A DNA stretch of 64,000 bases from NCBI GenBank assembly GCA_964023205.1, contig OZ026842.1, positions 6,176,408 to 6,240,407 of the forward strand, given 5' to 3'. The position numbers were made by a program, and so were the translations under genes. Shown here one piece after another: positions 10,988 to 21,890 of the stretch (its first letter is position 1; each line of letters begins with the position of its first letter). The notes under the pieces were generated by a model. It saw nothing but the letters and a program-made list of their open reading frames with translations, was not told where the DNA came from and did not search any database. This stretch comes from Lutraria lutraria (taxonomy: Eukaryota > Mollusca > Bivalvia > Venerida > Mactridae).

Positions 10988-11651
10988 TTTTAGCTCACCT
11001 GAGCACGTATAGTGCTCGGAGAGCTATTAGTATCAATCAATGTCCGGCTTCCACGAGTTGGGTTGTTAACACTCTAGAGGTCACAGTTTTGATTGGAACT
11101 TCATCAAACTTCTTCAGAATGTTCTTCTCAATGAGATCTTGGACGGGTTCGAATATGGGTCATCTAGGGTAAAAAATAGGTCACCGGGTCAAATTCCATG
11201 AAAATCTTGTTAACACTCTAGAGGTCACAGTTTTGATTGGAACTTCATCAAATGTCTTCAGAATGTTCTTCTCAATGAGTTCTTGGACGAGTTCGAATAT
11301 GGGTCATCTAGGGTAAAAAATAGGTTAAAACTCTAGAGGTCACAGTTTAGATTGGATCTGCTCCAGTCCTTGTCAGAATGTTTGTTTCAATGATATATTG
11401 GACAAGTTCGGACTTGGGTCATCTGGGGTCAAAAATTAGGTCACCCGGTCAAATCTCAGGGAATCATTGTTATCATTTTAGAGGCAACAATTTTTTAGCA
11501 AATCTTGATGAAAGTTGCTCAATATGTCTGTCTTGATGATTTCTTGATCAGTGTTAAACTCTGACCTAGTTAAACTTTGAGAAGTTGCAATGATATGAAA
11601 AAAAGTTTTACTCAGGTGAGTGAGGAAGGGCCATCATGGCCCTCTTGTTTC
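10988..11651. mobile_element. AGCTCACCTGAGC-ended element with internal tandem units
   Basis: It begins TTTTTAGCTCACCTGAGCAC and ends TTTACTCAGGTGAGTG, then GGGCCATCATGGCCCTCTTG. Inside are about three copies of a 115-170-bp unit (CTCTAGAGGTCACAGTTTTG, TTCATCAAA, CAGAATGTT, TTGGACGAGTTCG, GGGTCATCTAGGG). There is no transposase frame. Units of the same family, without termini, occur at 52530-53050. Confidence 0.8.
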
Positions 11652-11804
11652 TTTATACCCAATTGTTCATTCATGCCTTCCAATGTGCTTCAATGCCTGT
11701 TGATTAAAGAAGTTAAGGCGACTGCGTCATGATACATTATCTATGTCAAAGATAAACTACAACGTTTTGCGTCATGATACCCTGTTAGAATTCATTGTAT
11801 GCTA

Positions 11805-11885
11805 TAAGTAATTGCCTATATATTCTGCGGTAATTGCCTATATATTCTGCGCAATGTTAATGTCGTAGGACCCCCCCCCCCCCCC
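11805..11885. repeat. 22-bp direct duplication and C15 tract
   Basis: TAATTGCCTATATATTCTGCG occurs twice in tandem (about 11809-11852). A run of 15 C follows at 11871-11885. Confidence 0.85.
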
Positions 11886-12942
11886 GAATAAGTTTAGCTA
11901 CGTCATCGCACACCTGCCGCTTCTAAGATCAAATGTTTATTATATGAATTCGTAAAAATAAAGGAAAATAATATAGCGCACCAAGGAATGGCTGTTGTAA
12001 CTAAAAGAATTGTAAAAACAGTTCATAGTGGTAATGGCTCATCTAGGCGTGAAAACGGGATAAAGTAGTGTGCTATCATCGCAATCTGACTAAAGTACTC
12101 GATAGCGTAGCGGGTTTGAGGGTATGATTTTAATCAGATTGCTATCAGTGTAACTTAAATACACCTTTTCTATGGTAAATAAACAAAAAAAACAGTTTTA
12201 TCATTCTCAGAATGGAAGAAAGAAACACTTATTATATTTCTGATCCATTAAATGTACGCGTGCGTGTGTCACGTGCGTGCGAGCCTACGACGTTACAGAT
12301 GAAAAATAACTGTGGTTCCTGTCGCACGACTTCAATACGGTGAAGTTTAGAATTTTATCATTATTGGTCTGTTGTGATCATTCTATAAGCTTCACGTGAC
12401 AGTCTGGGAGCGAAACCAGACATTTCGATCTGTTCCAAATGTGGAAGTATTCATGTACTGGCCATCCATAACCTTTTTTCCAGTTTTGTACGTAAGTCAG
12501 TCCAAACCGAAATTGGATCGAAATTTAGTTACCACGAAATTTTCTTTACCGTACCGGAAACCTTTCTCCAAGAGGGTTATTAATAGGAATTTCAACTAAA
12601 AAACAGCAAAATGAAAGCCAATTGCAAGATTGCAATTCTAAAGAATTAGTCGTTTTTACAGCATTACCTTTTTCCCGAATACACAGATTATTACTAACTC
12701 CCTTCCGTTCATCTCTGAGATATAAATATATAAAAATCCCAGTTGTAGATATGTAGACTCTTCGACGTTGTTGTTGTTTAAAAAAGGAAATTTTGAAGAC
12801 TATTTAATAAATAATTTTATGAAGTTCAACATTTACTCTTTTATGTGATTAAACGTGACATAAAGTGTGTCTAACACTGGTATTTGTAAATGAATGACTC
12901 AAATTAGGGGTTTTCAAGTAACATGTAACAAACAATTTTTAC
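11886..12942. other. Gene-free stretch
   Basis: No supported feature. The 67-codon frame at 12396-12599 has no recognisable domain. Confidence 0.45.
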
Positions 12943-12949
12943 GCCTACA

Positions 12950-12978
12950 CAGGGATGCTATATTACATAGCATCCCTG
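12950..12978. mobile_element. Second 29-bp hairpin with 7-bp flanking repeats
   Basis: Arms CAGGGATGCTAT (12950-12961) and ATAGCATCCCTG (12967-12978) enclose 5 bp. Direct repeats GCCTACA flank it at 12943-12949 and 12979-12985. The total length (29 bp), CAG/CTG ends and 7-bp repeats match the hairpin at 10561-10589, although the sequence differs. Confidence 0.55.
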
Positions 12979-13034
12979 GCCTACATTAATACAGATTTCA
13001 ACATATCAAAAACCATAACATGTGTACACAGCCT

Positions 13035-15655
13035 TTGTTTTAGTGTCAAGTTTCAAATTCAAACATAAACATCCTTATATATTGCTTAAGTAACTGAAAC
13101 ACCACGCTATAAACAACAGGGATATAATGATAATAGAGAAATAATTTAAAGAAGTGCTCATTATACTTCGTTCTATTTGATTTTTTAATATCTAAGGGAG
13201 GTAATCCAATTTAAAATATTGACTTTTGAATCCAAAAAATATTTTCCCACGGTCCTCAGACATATTTCTAAGTTATATTTCTTTTATCATTTTACCCCTG
13301 TTATATAAAGTTTGATGATTTAATTAAGGTATTAATAAGGATGTTAACTTTTGAATTTGAAGCTTAAAACACAAAAAATAAAGCCACAGGCCAATTTCCT
13401 GGTTTTTAATAAGGGAGATAATTTCAATGTAAGTAGATGGTAATTTCAAGGCATTTTCTCCGTAATTGAAATCGTCTTAAGCCTCTCTTCAGTATATATG
13501 TCATTGTTTCTTTTAAATAATTATAAATTATGATGTAAATTATGTTACTTTGTTATAAAATCACCAAAAATTGCAACAAAAGTTATGTTTATTTTTTCAC
13601 AACTACTAAATTCATATATCAATTTTACTGACTTAGCATAAAATTTGTTGTTAATACTCACAGTACCATAATATAACAAAACTAACATCAAGCACTGGTA
13701 TTTTCTTGATTTGTATAAGTACTTTAAATTGTCTTGATTACAAGAAAATAACATTTATCTAGTAATTGCATAGTCTAAATATGATAGAAATCTAAAATAA
13801 GTAGAGCTGGGCAGTTATATCGGTTTATAGGTATATCGTGATATCAGCTAGACAATATAAATATCACAATATTTTTTCAGCATACCGATATATTGGGTTA
13901 AGCTTAAATAACTGAACTTTTTGTTTATTATTGTAAAAAAAGTTCATACATTGTGGTTACAGTGTTATTTATGTCTAAATGCTGGTTAATCTTGTAATAT
14001 TATTAACTGTGCACACATACTTATTTATATTTATACATGCATTAATAGTTTCAACACTGCTAAAACAGAACAAATTATTTGAAATGTGAAACTACACTGT
14101 GAGCTATTGTCTGTATTATTACCCAAGACGTTATATAAATGTTAATTTGTAATGTTTTTCTGTAAATTTACCATTTATATATATCGCGATACGTATCGCG
14201 ATACAGCATGAAATATTGTGATATATCGTGATACGCTTTTATGGACCGACACCCAGCTCTGAAAATAAGACAAAGTCCTACAATAGACAGAAACTTAACT
14301 TGATATTTGACTTTAACACGTGCTTTAATTTATAAATACATGTATGACTTAAATAAAAAAAAATATAATATGCAAAAATAATGAACACAATTTCTTTGGT
14401 TTTATAATTATCTGAAATGGTGGTGTATAGCTATATTTTCTAAAAGTAAAAGTATTTATTGCAGGATTTTACTCTCTTTGTGTTAACTAACATAGATAAA
14501 CCCAGAAATTTATTAGTTTACTTTCTAAAATAAATGCAAATCATGAATCATATAAATATTGTATGCATTTATTTGTTCAGTTTTAATATTCTTGTCTTAA
14601 TACCAGATTCAGCACTTGCGATCTGCAAATAGAATTCAGAATTATTTTACTAATTAACCCATTTAAAACTTAACCTAAGACAGCTTAATTTAATTTTCTT
14701 TTAGGAATAATAAAAAATAAATTATTTGTCAACTGGTTGCATGGCTTAAACTTATATTTGTACTCCCTTCCAATTAATGGATTTATCAGTTTTATTGTCT
14801 GTTTTAAAAGCCTTTGACCCATTCTTTAAAGATCCTATTTGACCTCTTGACAAACAAACTTATAGTCCCTGACGAAATACACTCAGAGAAAAAGGATTTT
14901 TAAAAACAAAACACAAATTTTTGTTAAAAAAACAAGATCGCTATCTAAGAATCTCAGTAAAGATGATAATTTGCGCTCAATTTTTCAATTTGGTTCAAGA
15001 TTATCTGAGTCCTCGAATATTCACACCAGTCCTATAGTTATAATATTTTTATTTTGATAATATATGAAATAACTGTTTATTCACCATTGAAAATCAGTAA
15101 TAAATTTTACAGTCGGTAGTAGTTTTACTAAAGATGAGACAATATGACTTGATTGTGTAACTCAAAAACTGTTAAGAACATAACAATTTGATAAAATTCA
15201 TTAAATATAGTGATTTTCAGCTATAATTATTTAGAAAATAAAAATCTAGATTTTTAGTTTTTTTCTAACGTTTTCTATACTATACACATGTACAAATCAA
15301 TATCCATAATTCATTTAGATAAATATCAATTAATTAATTTGTAGTAACATATAGAAAATTTTGATTACGGAGAAAATGCCTTGAAATCAGCATCTACATA
15401 CGTTCAAATTATCTCCCTTATTCAAAACCAAGAAATAAGCATGTGACTTTATTTTTTTAGTTTCAAAGTTCAAATTCAAAAGTAAACATCCTTATTAATA
15501 TCTTAATCACATTGCCAAACTTTATTAAATAGGGGTATAATTATAAAAGAGAAATAACTGAAATAAGTGTCTGGGGACCGTGGGAAAATCTTTTTGTGGT
15601 TCAAAAGTCAATATTTTTATTTGGATTACCTCCCTTAGATATTAAAAACTAAGAA
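13035..15655. mobile_element. Large long-terminal-inverted-repeat element, about 2.5 kb
   Basis: The left arm (13183-13475) runs from TTTTTTAATATCTAAGGGAG to GGCATTTTCTCCGTAATT. It matches the reverse complement of 15365-15655 over about 290 bp with scattered differences. A further partial arm in the opposite sense lies at 13035-13155. The 1.9-kb interior is AT-rich, lacks coding frames and contains a nested element at 13803-14260. It could be a non-autonomous DNA transposon or two independent insertions of one repeat in opposite orientation. Confidence 0.6.
13803..14260. repeat. Nested AGAGCTGGG-ended MITE
   Basis: Termini AGAGCTGGGCAGTTATATCG and ACCGACACCCAGCTCT are inverted repeats. The inner arms carry ATCGTGATAT and ATCGCGATACGTATCGCGAT blocks. 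It lies inside the larger inverted-repeat structure. Confidence 0.65.
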
Positions 15656-16084
15656 ATCTTGTTCTAGAACCCAGAAAACGTTTTATGGTCCTGAGATAGT
15701 TATGCCTTATATTGTACTGCCATTACACAGTGTAAACGAACAAATGAACTCACGTTATGCAGTGTAATTGCATAAAACTGAAATAATTATACGCAAATAA
15801 TGATTTGTGGTATAAATATCAAAACTTATGTAATCTCTTGTCATTGTGTTTTAAAGATTGGGAGGATGAACATTTCCACAGTTAACTGTATCATGAATAG
15901 ATTATAGATAAACGAATAATAAATAACTACTGATAAAAAACACCAAAAAAACACTATTTATTAATAATATTATGTTAACATATTAATAAAAAATGTTTTT
16001 ATATATGCCTTACGTTTGCAAATTAAAAATGACGAGACACATTTGTGTAAAAGTTGTGAAGCTGGAATCAAAGCGACGTTTCGA
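15656..16084. other. Gene-free stretch
   Basis: AT-rich, no supported feature. Confidence 0.45.
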
Positions 16085-16352
16085 TGTTTGTTTGTTTGTT
16101 TGTTTGTTTGAGTTTTACGCCCAGTCAGACAGAATCATAATTATGAGGCGGATATTTCACCTAACCATCGTTCCTGAGAAGAACCAGTACTAGACTACCA
16201 TCCTCCATGAGTACCTGCCTACTTTCTCACATAAAGAGTCATGGTCGGTAGTTGGGCTCTAACCCACGACCCTCCATCAGTGACAGGTCTCTATCAGTGA
16301 GAGGTTACAGTGATTTGATGTCAGCGACCTTTACAATTCGACCACGGAGGCG
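16085..16352 (-). repeat. SINE, CCTCCGTGGTCGA family, minus strand
   Basis: On the minus strand it starts CGCCTCCGTGGTCGAATTG, has a B-box-like region near GGGTCGTGGGTTAGAGCC, a conserved body (CATGACTCTTTATGTGAGAA), and ends in a (CAAA)n tail seen here as GTTTGTTTG repeats. Related copies are at 31483-31714 and 37833-38083 (plus) and 24195-24322 (minus). Confidence 0.8.
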
Positions 16353-17061
16353 TTTAAATCATGGACCTTAAACAATAGAATAAGATTGTGAGTAGTTATG
16401 TTTGTGATATCAAATGACATCGACTGGCACTGAATTATACTAAAAAAGATGTATCTGTAAATATGTGTTTCTGTTTATACATAGTTACGTGGACTTTTGA
16501 ACTTGATAGTCCATGCATTAGATTCAAGCAAACGATTTCACATTTCATAATGCACGTGTTGCATGTCTCAGGAGATGTGCACGGAAATAAAAGTCTCATA
16601 CACCTCTGATATGTTTGTCCTTTTTATATTTTAGGTCTTATGGTAAAATGCTGTAACCAATTGCATAAACATTGGTTACATTTAACAAACGAGCTAAATT
16701 TGAGGTTTGGTTAAAAAGTGAACCAAAAATTAACCAGAGGCAAGATGGCTGCCGTAGGATGTCTTCGACAATTCAGAGGAATAAATAAACAAAATTTAAT
16801 GATCTTGACCTCTTAAGCGACATATTTCTCAAATTTCAAATGAAAAGCATAAATTTCATTGGACAAGAAATAAGTGTGCTAATTGACCGATCGCCAATTA
16901 GGATGGTGCAAATTACAACAGTTTTATTACGTCATTATTACCGCAATCAGGCGTAGTTTAAATTTGTCCTAGTCATTGTGTCATACTATGGAATTCTTTG
17001 AATAACATACGAGTTTTCCATATGTTGTGCCCATTTATAACAGTTGTTTTAGTTAATTACT

Positions 17062-17165
17062 GGCGGGCTGTTCACCTAACCATCGTTCATGGGAAGTGCC
17101 AGTACTACACACTAACCTCCCTAAGCAAACATGCCTTCTTTCTCACTAGGAAGCAACACCCGTAG
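17062..17165 (-). repeat. SINE fragment, interrupted
   Basis: The sequence CACCTAACCATCGTTCATGG through CTTTCTCACTAGG matches the tail half of the 16085-16352 SINE. It stops just before the 71-bp mini-element inserted at 17166. Confidence 0.6.
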
Positions 17166-17236
17166 TAAACTGGTTCCCGTTCCATGATGCAGTGCACCAA
17201 AGGCTTTGTACACACTAGTCAACGGGAACCAGTTTA
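17166..17236. mobile_element. 71-bp mini-element with 9-10-bp target duplication
   Basis: Perfect 16-bp inverted ends TAAACTGGTTCCCGTT and AACGGGAACCAGTTTA enclose a 39-bp middle. The flanks carry the direct repeat CACCCGTAG (17157-17165 and 17237-17245), or 10 bp if the preceding A is included. A 9-10-bp duplication is typical of Mutator-like elements, but the superfamily is inference. It has no coding capacity. Confidence 0.8.
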
Positions 17237-17317
17237 CACCCGTAGGTCACGTGAGTGATTGTAAAACAAAGAAGTTAACGTCACTCCAGATAGATATATT
17301 GCAATGGTTTCTGTTGT

Positions 17318-17770
17318 AACTAGAGCTGTCACAAGGTGGCAAATACCCCCACGTGGATGTTGATTGTCATGGTTTTACGTGGATGCTAATTTGTTTGAAT
17401 ACCGGACATGAATTGTTATTTATAATCTGAGAGGAATATCAACAGACATGGGATTTGTGTGCGAAACATCGTCTACTAGTGTTAAACATTTGTGGTAAGA
17501 TATTTAAAAAATCCTCCGATAAATGACGAAGTTACAGAGCGGACAAGCCAAAAAGACCAAATTTATTACCTTTGAACTCTAAGTGTGACCTTGACTTTGG
17601 AGCTACAGTCATAGAAGTTGCGCGCGGCACATCGTCTAGTGGTGGTTAAAATTTGTGGAAAGTCAAAGTTCAAAATCCTCCAATGAATGACAAAGTTATA
17701 GCCCGGACAAGGTTTCGGGACAGACCGACAGACAAAGTGACTCCAATATAGCTACACTTTCTAGTGGGTG
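17318..17770. repeat. Dispersed bivalve-type repeat
   Basis: The stretch runs from AGCTGTCACAAGGTGGCAAA through two copies of ACATCGTCTASTRGTG / AAATCCTCC.ATRAATGAC to GACAGACAAAGTGACTCC and ATATAGC. It resembles a retroelement-type repeat with a duplicated internal unit, and no protein frame remains. Confidence 0.55.
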
Positions 17771-18035
17771 TTTAATTATAAACTTTTATTTCACGCAACA
17801 GAACTGAAAAAAAATCGGAAAACCGTAAATATGTATGTAGTCTTAATGGATTTATTAGACTGTAAGAAGCATTTAGCTGGGTATTAATTGTTAATAACAG
17901 AGTCACCGTCACATTATCCAATCCATCAAATGGCAGTTCTTCTAAAATAAGACTTACAAATGTATATAGAATGTGTCTTCTGCTAAATGATAATCCATTG
18001 TCACAAGTTAATGCTGCCTTTTATTATACTGAATG

Positions 18036-18390
18036 ATCCGAAGCCGGTTCGATAGGACTCTCGATAGAAGAGAATACGCTGGCTAGAAGAGCTTAGAAGA
18101 GAAACCCAATCGAACGCAAGTGCAGCCGAAATGTCTGCATCCGAATATTAGGTAGAACTAAAACGAACCGAACAACCAATATTCCTTAAACTTTTGAATA
18201 AACTAAAGCGCACTCTGACATTGTAAACAATGCTGTTTGGTCATGTGACTAATATCTCTTCCATCGGGCGGAATAGATAGCAGGGCTTCTAAAAAAAAGG
18301 ACATGACCGATCGAACAGTTAAGAAGAGCTTAACCTCTTCGGGCAGCTCTTTTAAGATTGACCAATCGAACCGGCCTCTGTTGTTTGAGA
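18036..18390. repeat. Foldback-like repeat, GCCGGTTCGAT ends
   Basis: GAAGCCGGTTCGAT near 18041 is mirrored by AATCGAACCGGCCTC near 18366-18380, with GAAGAG-rich sequence on the left and CTCTTC blocks on the right. The minus-strand frame at 18203-18430 is a by-product of this repeat. Confidence 0.5.
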
Positions 18391-18914
18391 ATTTCCCTCT
18401 AAAATGGAAGCACTTTGTGGGCGGTTTCAAATTACAATTGCAACAGTGACAGAATTACCCACAATGATTGACAATAATCGGCGGGACGAAACATGCGTAC
18501 ATGACAAAAATTAAGACAACTTGTAAGTCAGTTATTCTTTATATTTCGAATTGTGTGCCGACGCAAAGCGGAGCGCAGTGGTACATCGCATAAAATTCGA
18601 AATATGAACGATAAATAAAACTAACAATTGCGTTTGTTTGTAACTGATTATTATAAAACTATTTTTGTTTATGTCTAAATACAGTTTATGTTAATATAAC
18701 GACGCAATACGCATTTCATTAGGGTCAATAATGTTTTGCCTTTGACGATTGTTTAACAATCGTTCAGTATTCTGTTGTGAAACCAAGTTTTATTATGTTT
18801 GTGATTAATCGTGGAGCGTGTCTTATACAGAGCTGGTTTAATCTATCTGTTTTAACGTTCATTTGATTATACACCTGGAGAAAAGGTCCGTTAAAAAACA
18901 ATACTGGATAAGTC

Positions 18915-18963
18915 ATGGATTCCAAACTAAGTGTTTTCTTGTTATGTATCGGATTATGCGCAT
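18915..18963 (+). CDS. Secreted Cys protein, exon 1 (signal peptide)
   Basis: The ATG at 18915 opens 16 codons of a signal peptide plus one base. Donor T/GTAAGA follows. Confidence 0.75.
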
Positions 18964-20317
18964 GTAAGATTCTGTTTGACAATTAACTGCTAAATTGTTA
19001 TCCGATGTTTTTATTGTGAATTTTCGATTAAGTTTTCCTCTATGTGTTTTGCAAGTGGAAACATGAAGTAAACAGATGGGGTTTGGATTTGATTTATTCA
19101 TCAGAAAATTCTGTCTCATTTATCCTGATAGCTTATCATTACAATTTGATATAAATACTTCAGTGTATATCAATTCGAATAAGACATTTCTTATTTAATT
19201 ATGTATTTATTTGTTTTCAGTGACTGTATCGAAGCGCATAGAGAGCTCTGAATGCCCAGAAGATGAACCTGCTGTTAATTGTTTGGTTGACCCTTGCACA
19301 TTTGATAGTTGTAAGATTAAATCGCTGACGTGTGAGTAAGTATGGGCAAAACGTATGTTTTGTTTTATCCTAATCAATAAAGATGAAAAATCACCAAACA
19401 CGAAACTTGAAACGATCAATGTATTATATCTACGTTTCGCCGCATTGGCTTCTTCAGGATAATTTTTTTTTTCTTATCCTAGTCACTAAAACAAATCATT
19501 AGCCATCAACAAAGGTTTTAAACTTTAAACTGAATGTTACAGAAATGGTATGATTTAAAACAAATAATAAAATAAAATAATAACACTTTTCACAAGATGT
19601 AAGCGACACATGGTTTGACCGTAAAATTAATCAAAATCCGAAACTTAACTCGTAAAACATGGACAAGTGGCTGTTCTGACTTAATTACGTCTTTGATTTT
19701 ATTAATATTATCTAGAATGAATATACAGAAGGGAATGGATGAAATATATCCAAAATTTCAAAACAAAGGCATTCAATGCCGGTTATTACTTATTGTCTTC
19801 GTAAGCTTTGGAAATTGTCTCTATTCATTATATAACTAGAATAGGCCCCGATGTTATGAAACTTGAGAACGGTTTCCGGGCTCAAAGTCCAATCCCGTTC
19901 TCAAGGTATTACGGTTGAAAAGAAACAGCAGGTTAATGTTGAAACACATTGTTAGATTAATTTTACTGTCTGACTAATGCATCAATAATAACATTATTGT
20001 CTGATCACAATTAACTTATAACCATTAAAACACAAAATGTGAGTTTTTAGCTCGAAGTTTTATAACCTCGGGGCTAGGTCCCAATATTGATATATACCTA
20101 TGTTAAACACTTTAAATAGAATGACACTAAAATTGAAATACTTAGCAGAACAGAACAGAACATATTCTTTTATTCACCCAAGTATAGAAGTATAGATTAT
20201 ATAATATGGGGATAGACAGAAAGACACTTTCCGTTTTACATACATTTATGTGTAAGTCCATTTTGTATTACATGCATATCGATATTGTTAACAATATTCA
20301 ACTTGCTCCAGGGACCT

Positions 20318-20350
<33 letters not shown>

Positions 20351-21450
20351 AGGAACCCTTACCTTATTATTAATATACACGGTGATCATTAATACGTGAT
20401 AAACTTGTCGCTGAAATACCAGAACATCAGATTGATAGACTACAAAGACTTTAAGATCAAGCTGCCGGGTAGTGATGAATGTGTATGATCAACCTAGTGC
20501 TGATCTACTGAAATCTTCACTAGTTACCTGTCAAGGCGAGGAATATGTTTAACAAGAAATACTATAACAAAACGTTATATGTAGACGAATTACAAGAGGC
20601 ATATTGGTTTATGTTTTTTGTATGATGTTGCTTTTTCATAAAGGATATTGACTGTATATTTTATTCAATCCTCAATTATGGAGAGTATAACATATTTACA
20701 TGATATGAGTAATACACATATATTGACAATCATGAGTATTTTAACAGCTTATCTAGGTTAAACATCACAGAGAAATGCCTGCATAATTTACTTACCTATC
20801 TACTATAAATAGATTCAGTCATCATCATTAGCCAATCAAATGGCCAGGATTAGCCAAACTAGTAATAGACACTATAAACTAATACCCATAAGTATAATTC
20901 GTCTAGAAAATACCAGTACTCGTCTTCCGGCTCAAAGATAGAAAAGCTCCATCATATATTATGACTATGTTTATATATGTGAAAAGGAAATACAATCTAA
21001 GATCTGCTGCTGATGATAAATGCACTCAGTTTGTTGTGCCAAGACGCAGAACCGAGCCCTGAGGTTTTAAAACATGAGATCGGTCTCCGAGCTGAAAACT
21101 CATATTTTTCTTTTATTAAGTTCTAAACTAATCGTGACCAGACAATAATGATATTATTGATACATTAGTCTGACAGTATAATTGACCTGAAAATGTATTT
21201 CAACAGTCATTAATCTGGTCTTTTTTTCAACCGTAATATTTTGAGAACGGGATTGAGCTTTGAGCTCGGAGACTGTTCTCAAGTTTTATAACCTCGGGGC
21301 TAGCTGTAGTTCGAGACCATTACCACTGGAATGATTGATTTGTAAAATGTATTGTGTCTTTTCAGAGGGTATTATTGTGGCGGATGTTTTAAAAGGTACA
21401 GGAATAAAGCGGGAATACTTTTGAAAAAATGTAAGGCGGAGAAGGAGTAA
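18915..21450 (+). CDS. Small secreted eight-cysteine protein (three exons)
   Basis: Joining 18915-18963, 19221-19335 and 21366-21450 gives an uninterrupted 82-residue protein ending in TAA. The first 16 residues (MDSKLSVFLLCIGLCA) form a signal peptide. The mature part has eight cysteines in a pattern ECP-x10-C-x4-PC-x4-SC-x5-TC-x3-YCGGC, with a last cysteine in LLKKC. All junctions are GT/AG and phases agree (1, then 2). The NCLVDPC...YCGGC module occurs in other invertebrate extracellular proteins in my memory, but I cannot name its function. The tail is basic (KRYRNK, KKCKAEKE). The gene is isolated between MITEs. A poly(A) signal AATAAA follows at 21650. Function is unknown; a secreted defence, shell or signalling peptide is possible. 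Confidence 0.75.
19221..19335 (+). CDS. Secreted Cys protein, exon 2
   Basis: Acceptor TTTGTTTTCAG, then LTVSKRIESSECPEDEP and five more cysteines. Donor TGTGA/GTAAGT in phase 2. A nearby GTGAGT at 19332 would lead to a stop or lose a cysteine. Confidence 0.75.
19844..20086. repeat. MITE, GGCCCCGAGGTTATAAAACTT family (in intron 2)
   Basis: Left end TAGGCCCCGATGTTATG, AAACTTGAGAACGG; right end AGCTCGAAGTTTTATAACC and TCGGGGCTA. About 240 bp. Sister copy 21052-21303 lies in the same intron. Confidence 0.75.
20320..20346. repeat. C27 homopolymer
   Basis: 27 consecutive C with only a single T before further C. G-rich on the minus strand, so it could form a quadruplex; the length is prone to sequencing error. 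Confidence 0.95.
21052..21303. repeat. MITE, GGCCCCGAGGTTATAAAACTT family
   Basis: Left end CCGAGCCCTGAGGTTTTAAA and right end AAGTTTTATAACCTCGGGGC. The interior matches 19844-20086 (CAGACAATAATGATATTATT, CTGACAGTATAATTGACC). It ends 60 bp before exon 3 of the secreted-protein gene. Confidence 0.75.
21366..21450 (+). CDS. Secreted Cys protein, exon 3 (C terminus)
   Basis: Acceptor GTGTCTTTTCAG. Codes GYYCGGCFKRYRNKAG and a lysine-rich end, stop TAA at 21448-21450. Confidence 0.75.
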
Positions 21451-21649
21451 CAGACGGCTTAAAGTTCCATGGAAATATTTTTAGCAATATTAGATACATA
21501 AAAAATGTTAAATTTATAAATCGTGCAATTTTTGTGTTACATGCGCGGAATTTTATGACTGATTATGATAAGATATATATTAATCGTTCGTACATACATC
21601 TAAAAATCAAAACGAAAATCTTAAATGTCGGAGTACAGATCATGATGGC

Positions 21650-21655
21650 AATAAA
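21650..21655 (+). terminator. Poly(A) signal of the secreted-protein gene
   Basis: AATAAA 200 bp after the stop codon at 21450. Confidence 0.4.
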
Positions 21656-21799
21656 TTTGACTACAAATAATTATAATAAAAAGATGTATCTATAATTATG
21701 TGTTTGTGTTTATCCAACTTTGCTCTTAATTGCACATGTCACCATATATTTTGTAAACTTATTTCCGCATTCGGTCGTTTCGCCGGCGCTATATAGACA

Positions 21800-21890
21800 G
21801 TATTTCGAGGGTTCAATGCAACAGTGTCGTAATTCATATTGAAATAAGAATAAGTTACGACAGTGTTGCGCTGAGCCCTCGAGTTGTGTT
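21800..21890. repeat. Hairpin element, CGAGGG ends
   Basis: CGAGGGTTCAATGCAACAGTG and CGTAATTC are mirrored by GAATAAGTTACG, ACAGTGTTGCGCTGAGCCCTCG: an imperfect palindrome of about 80 bp. Confidence 0.6.
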
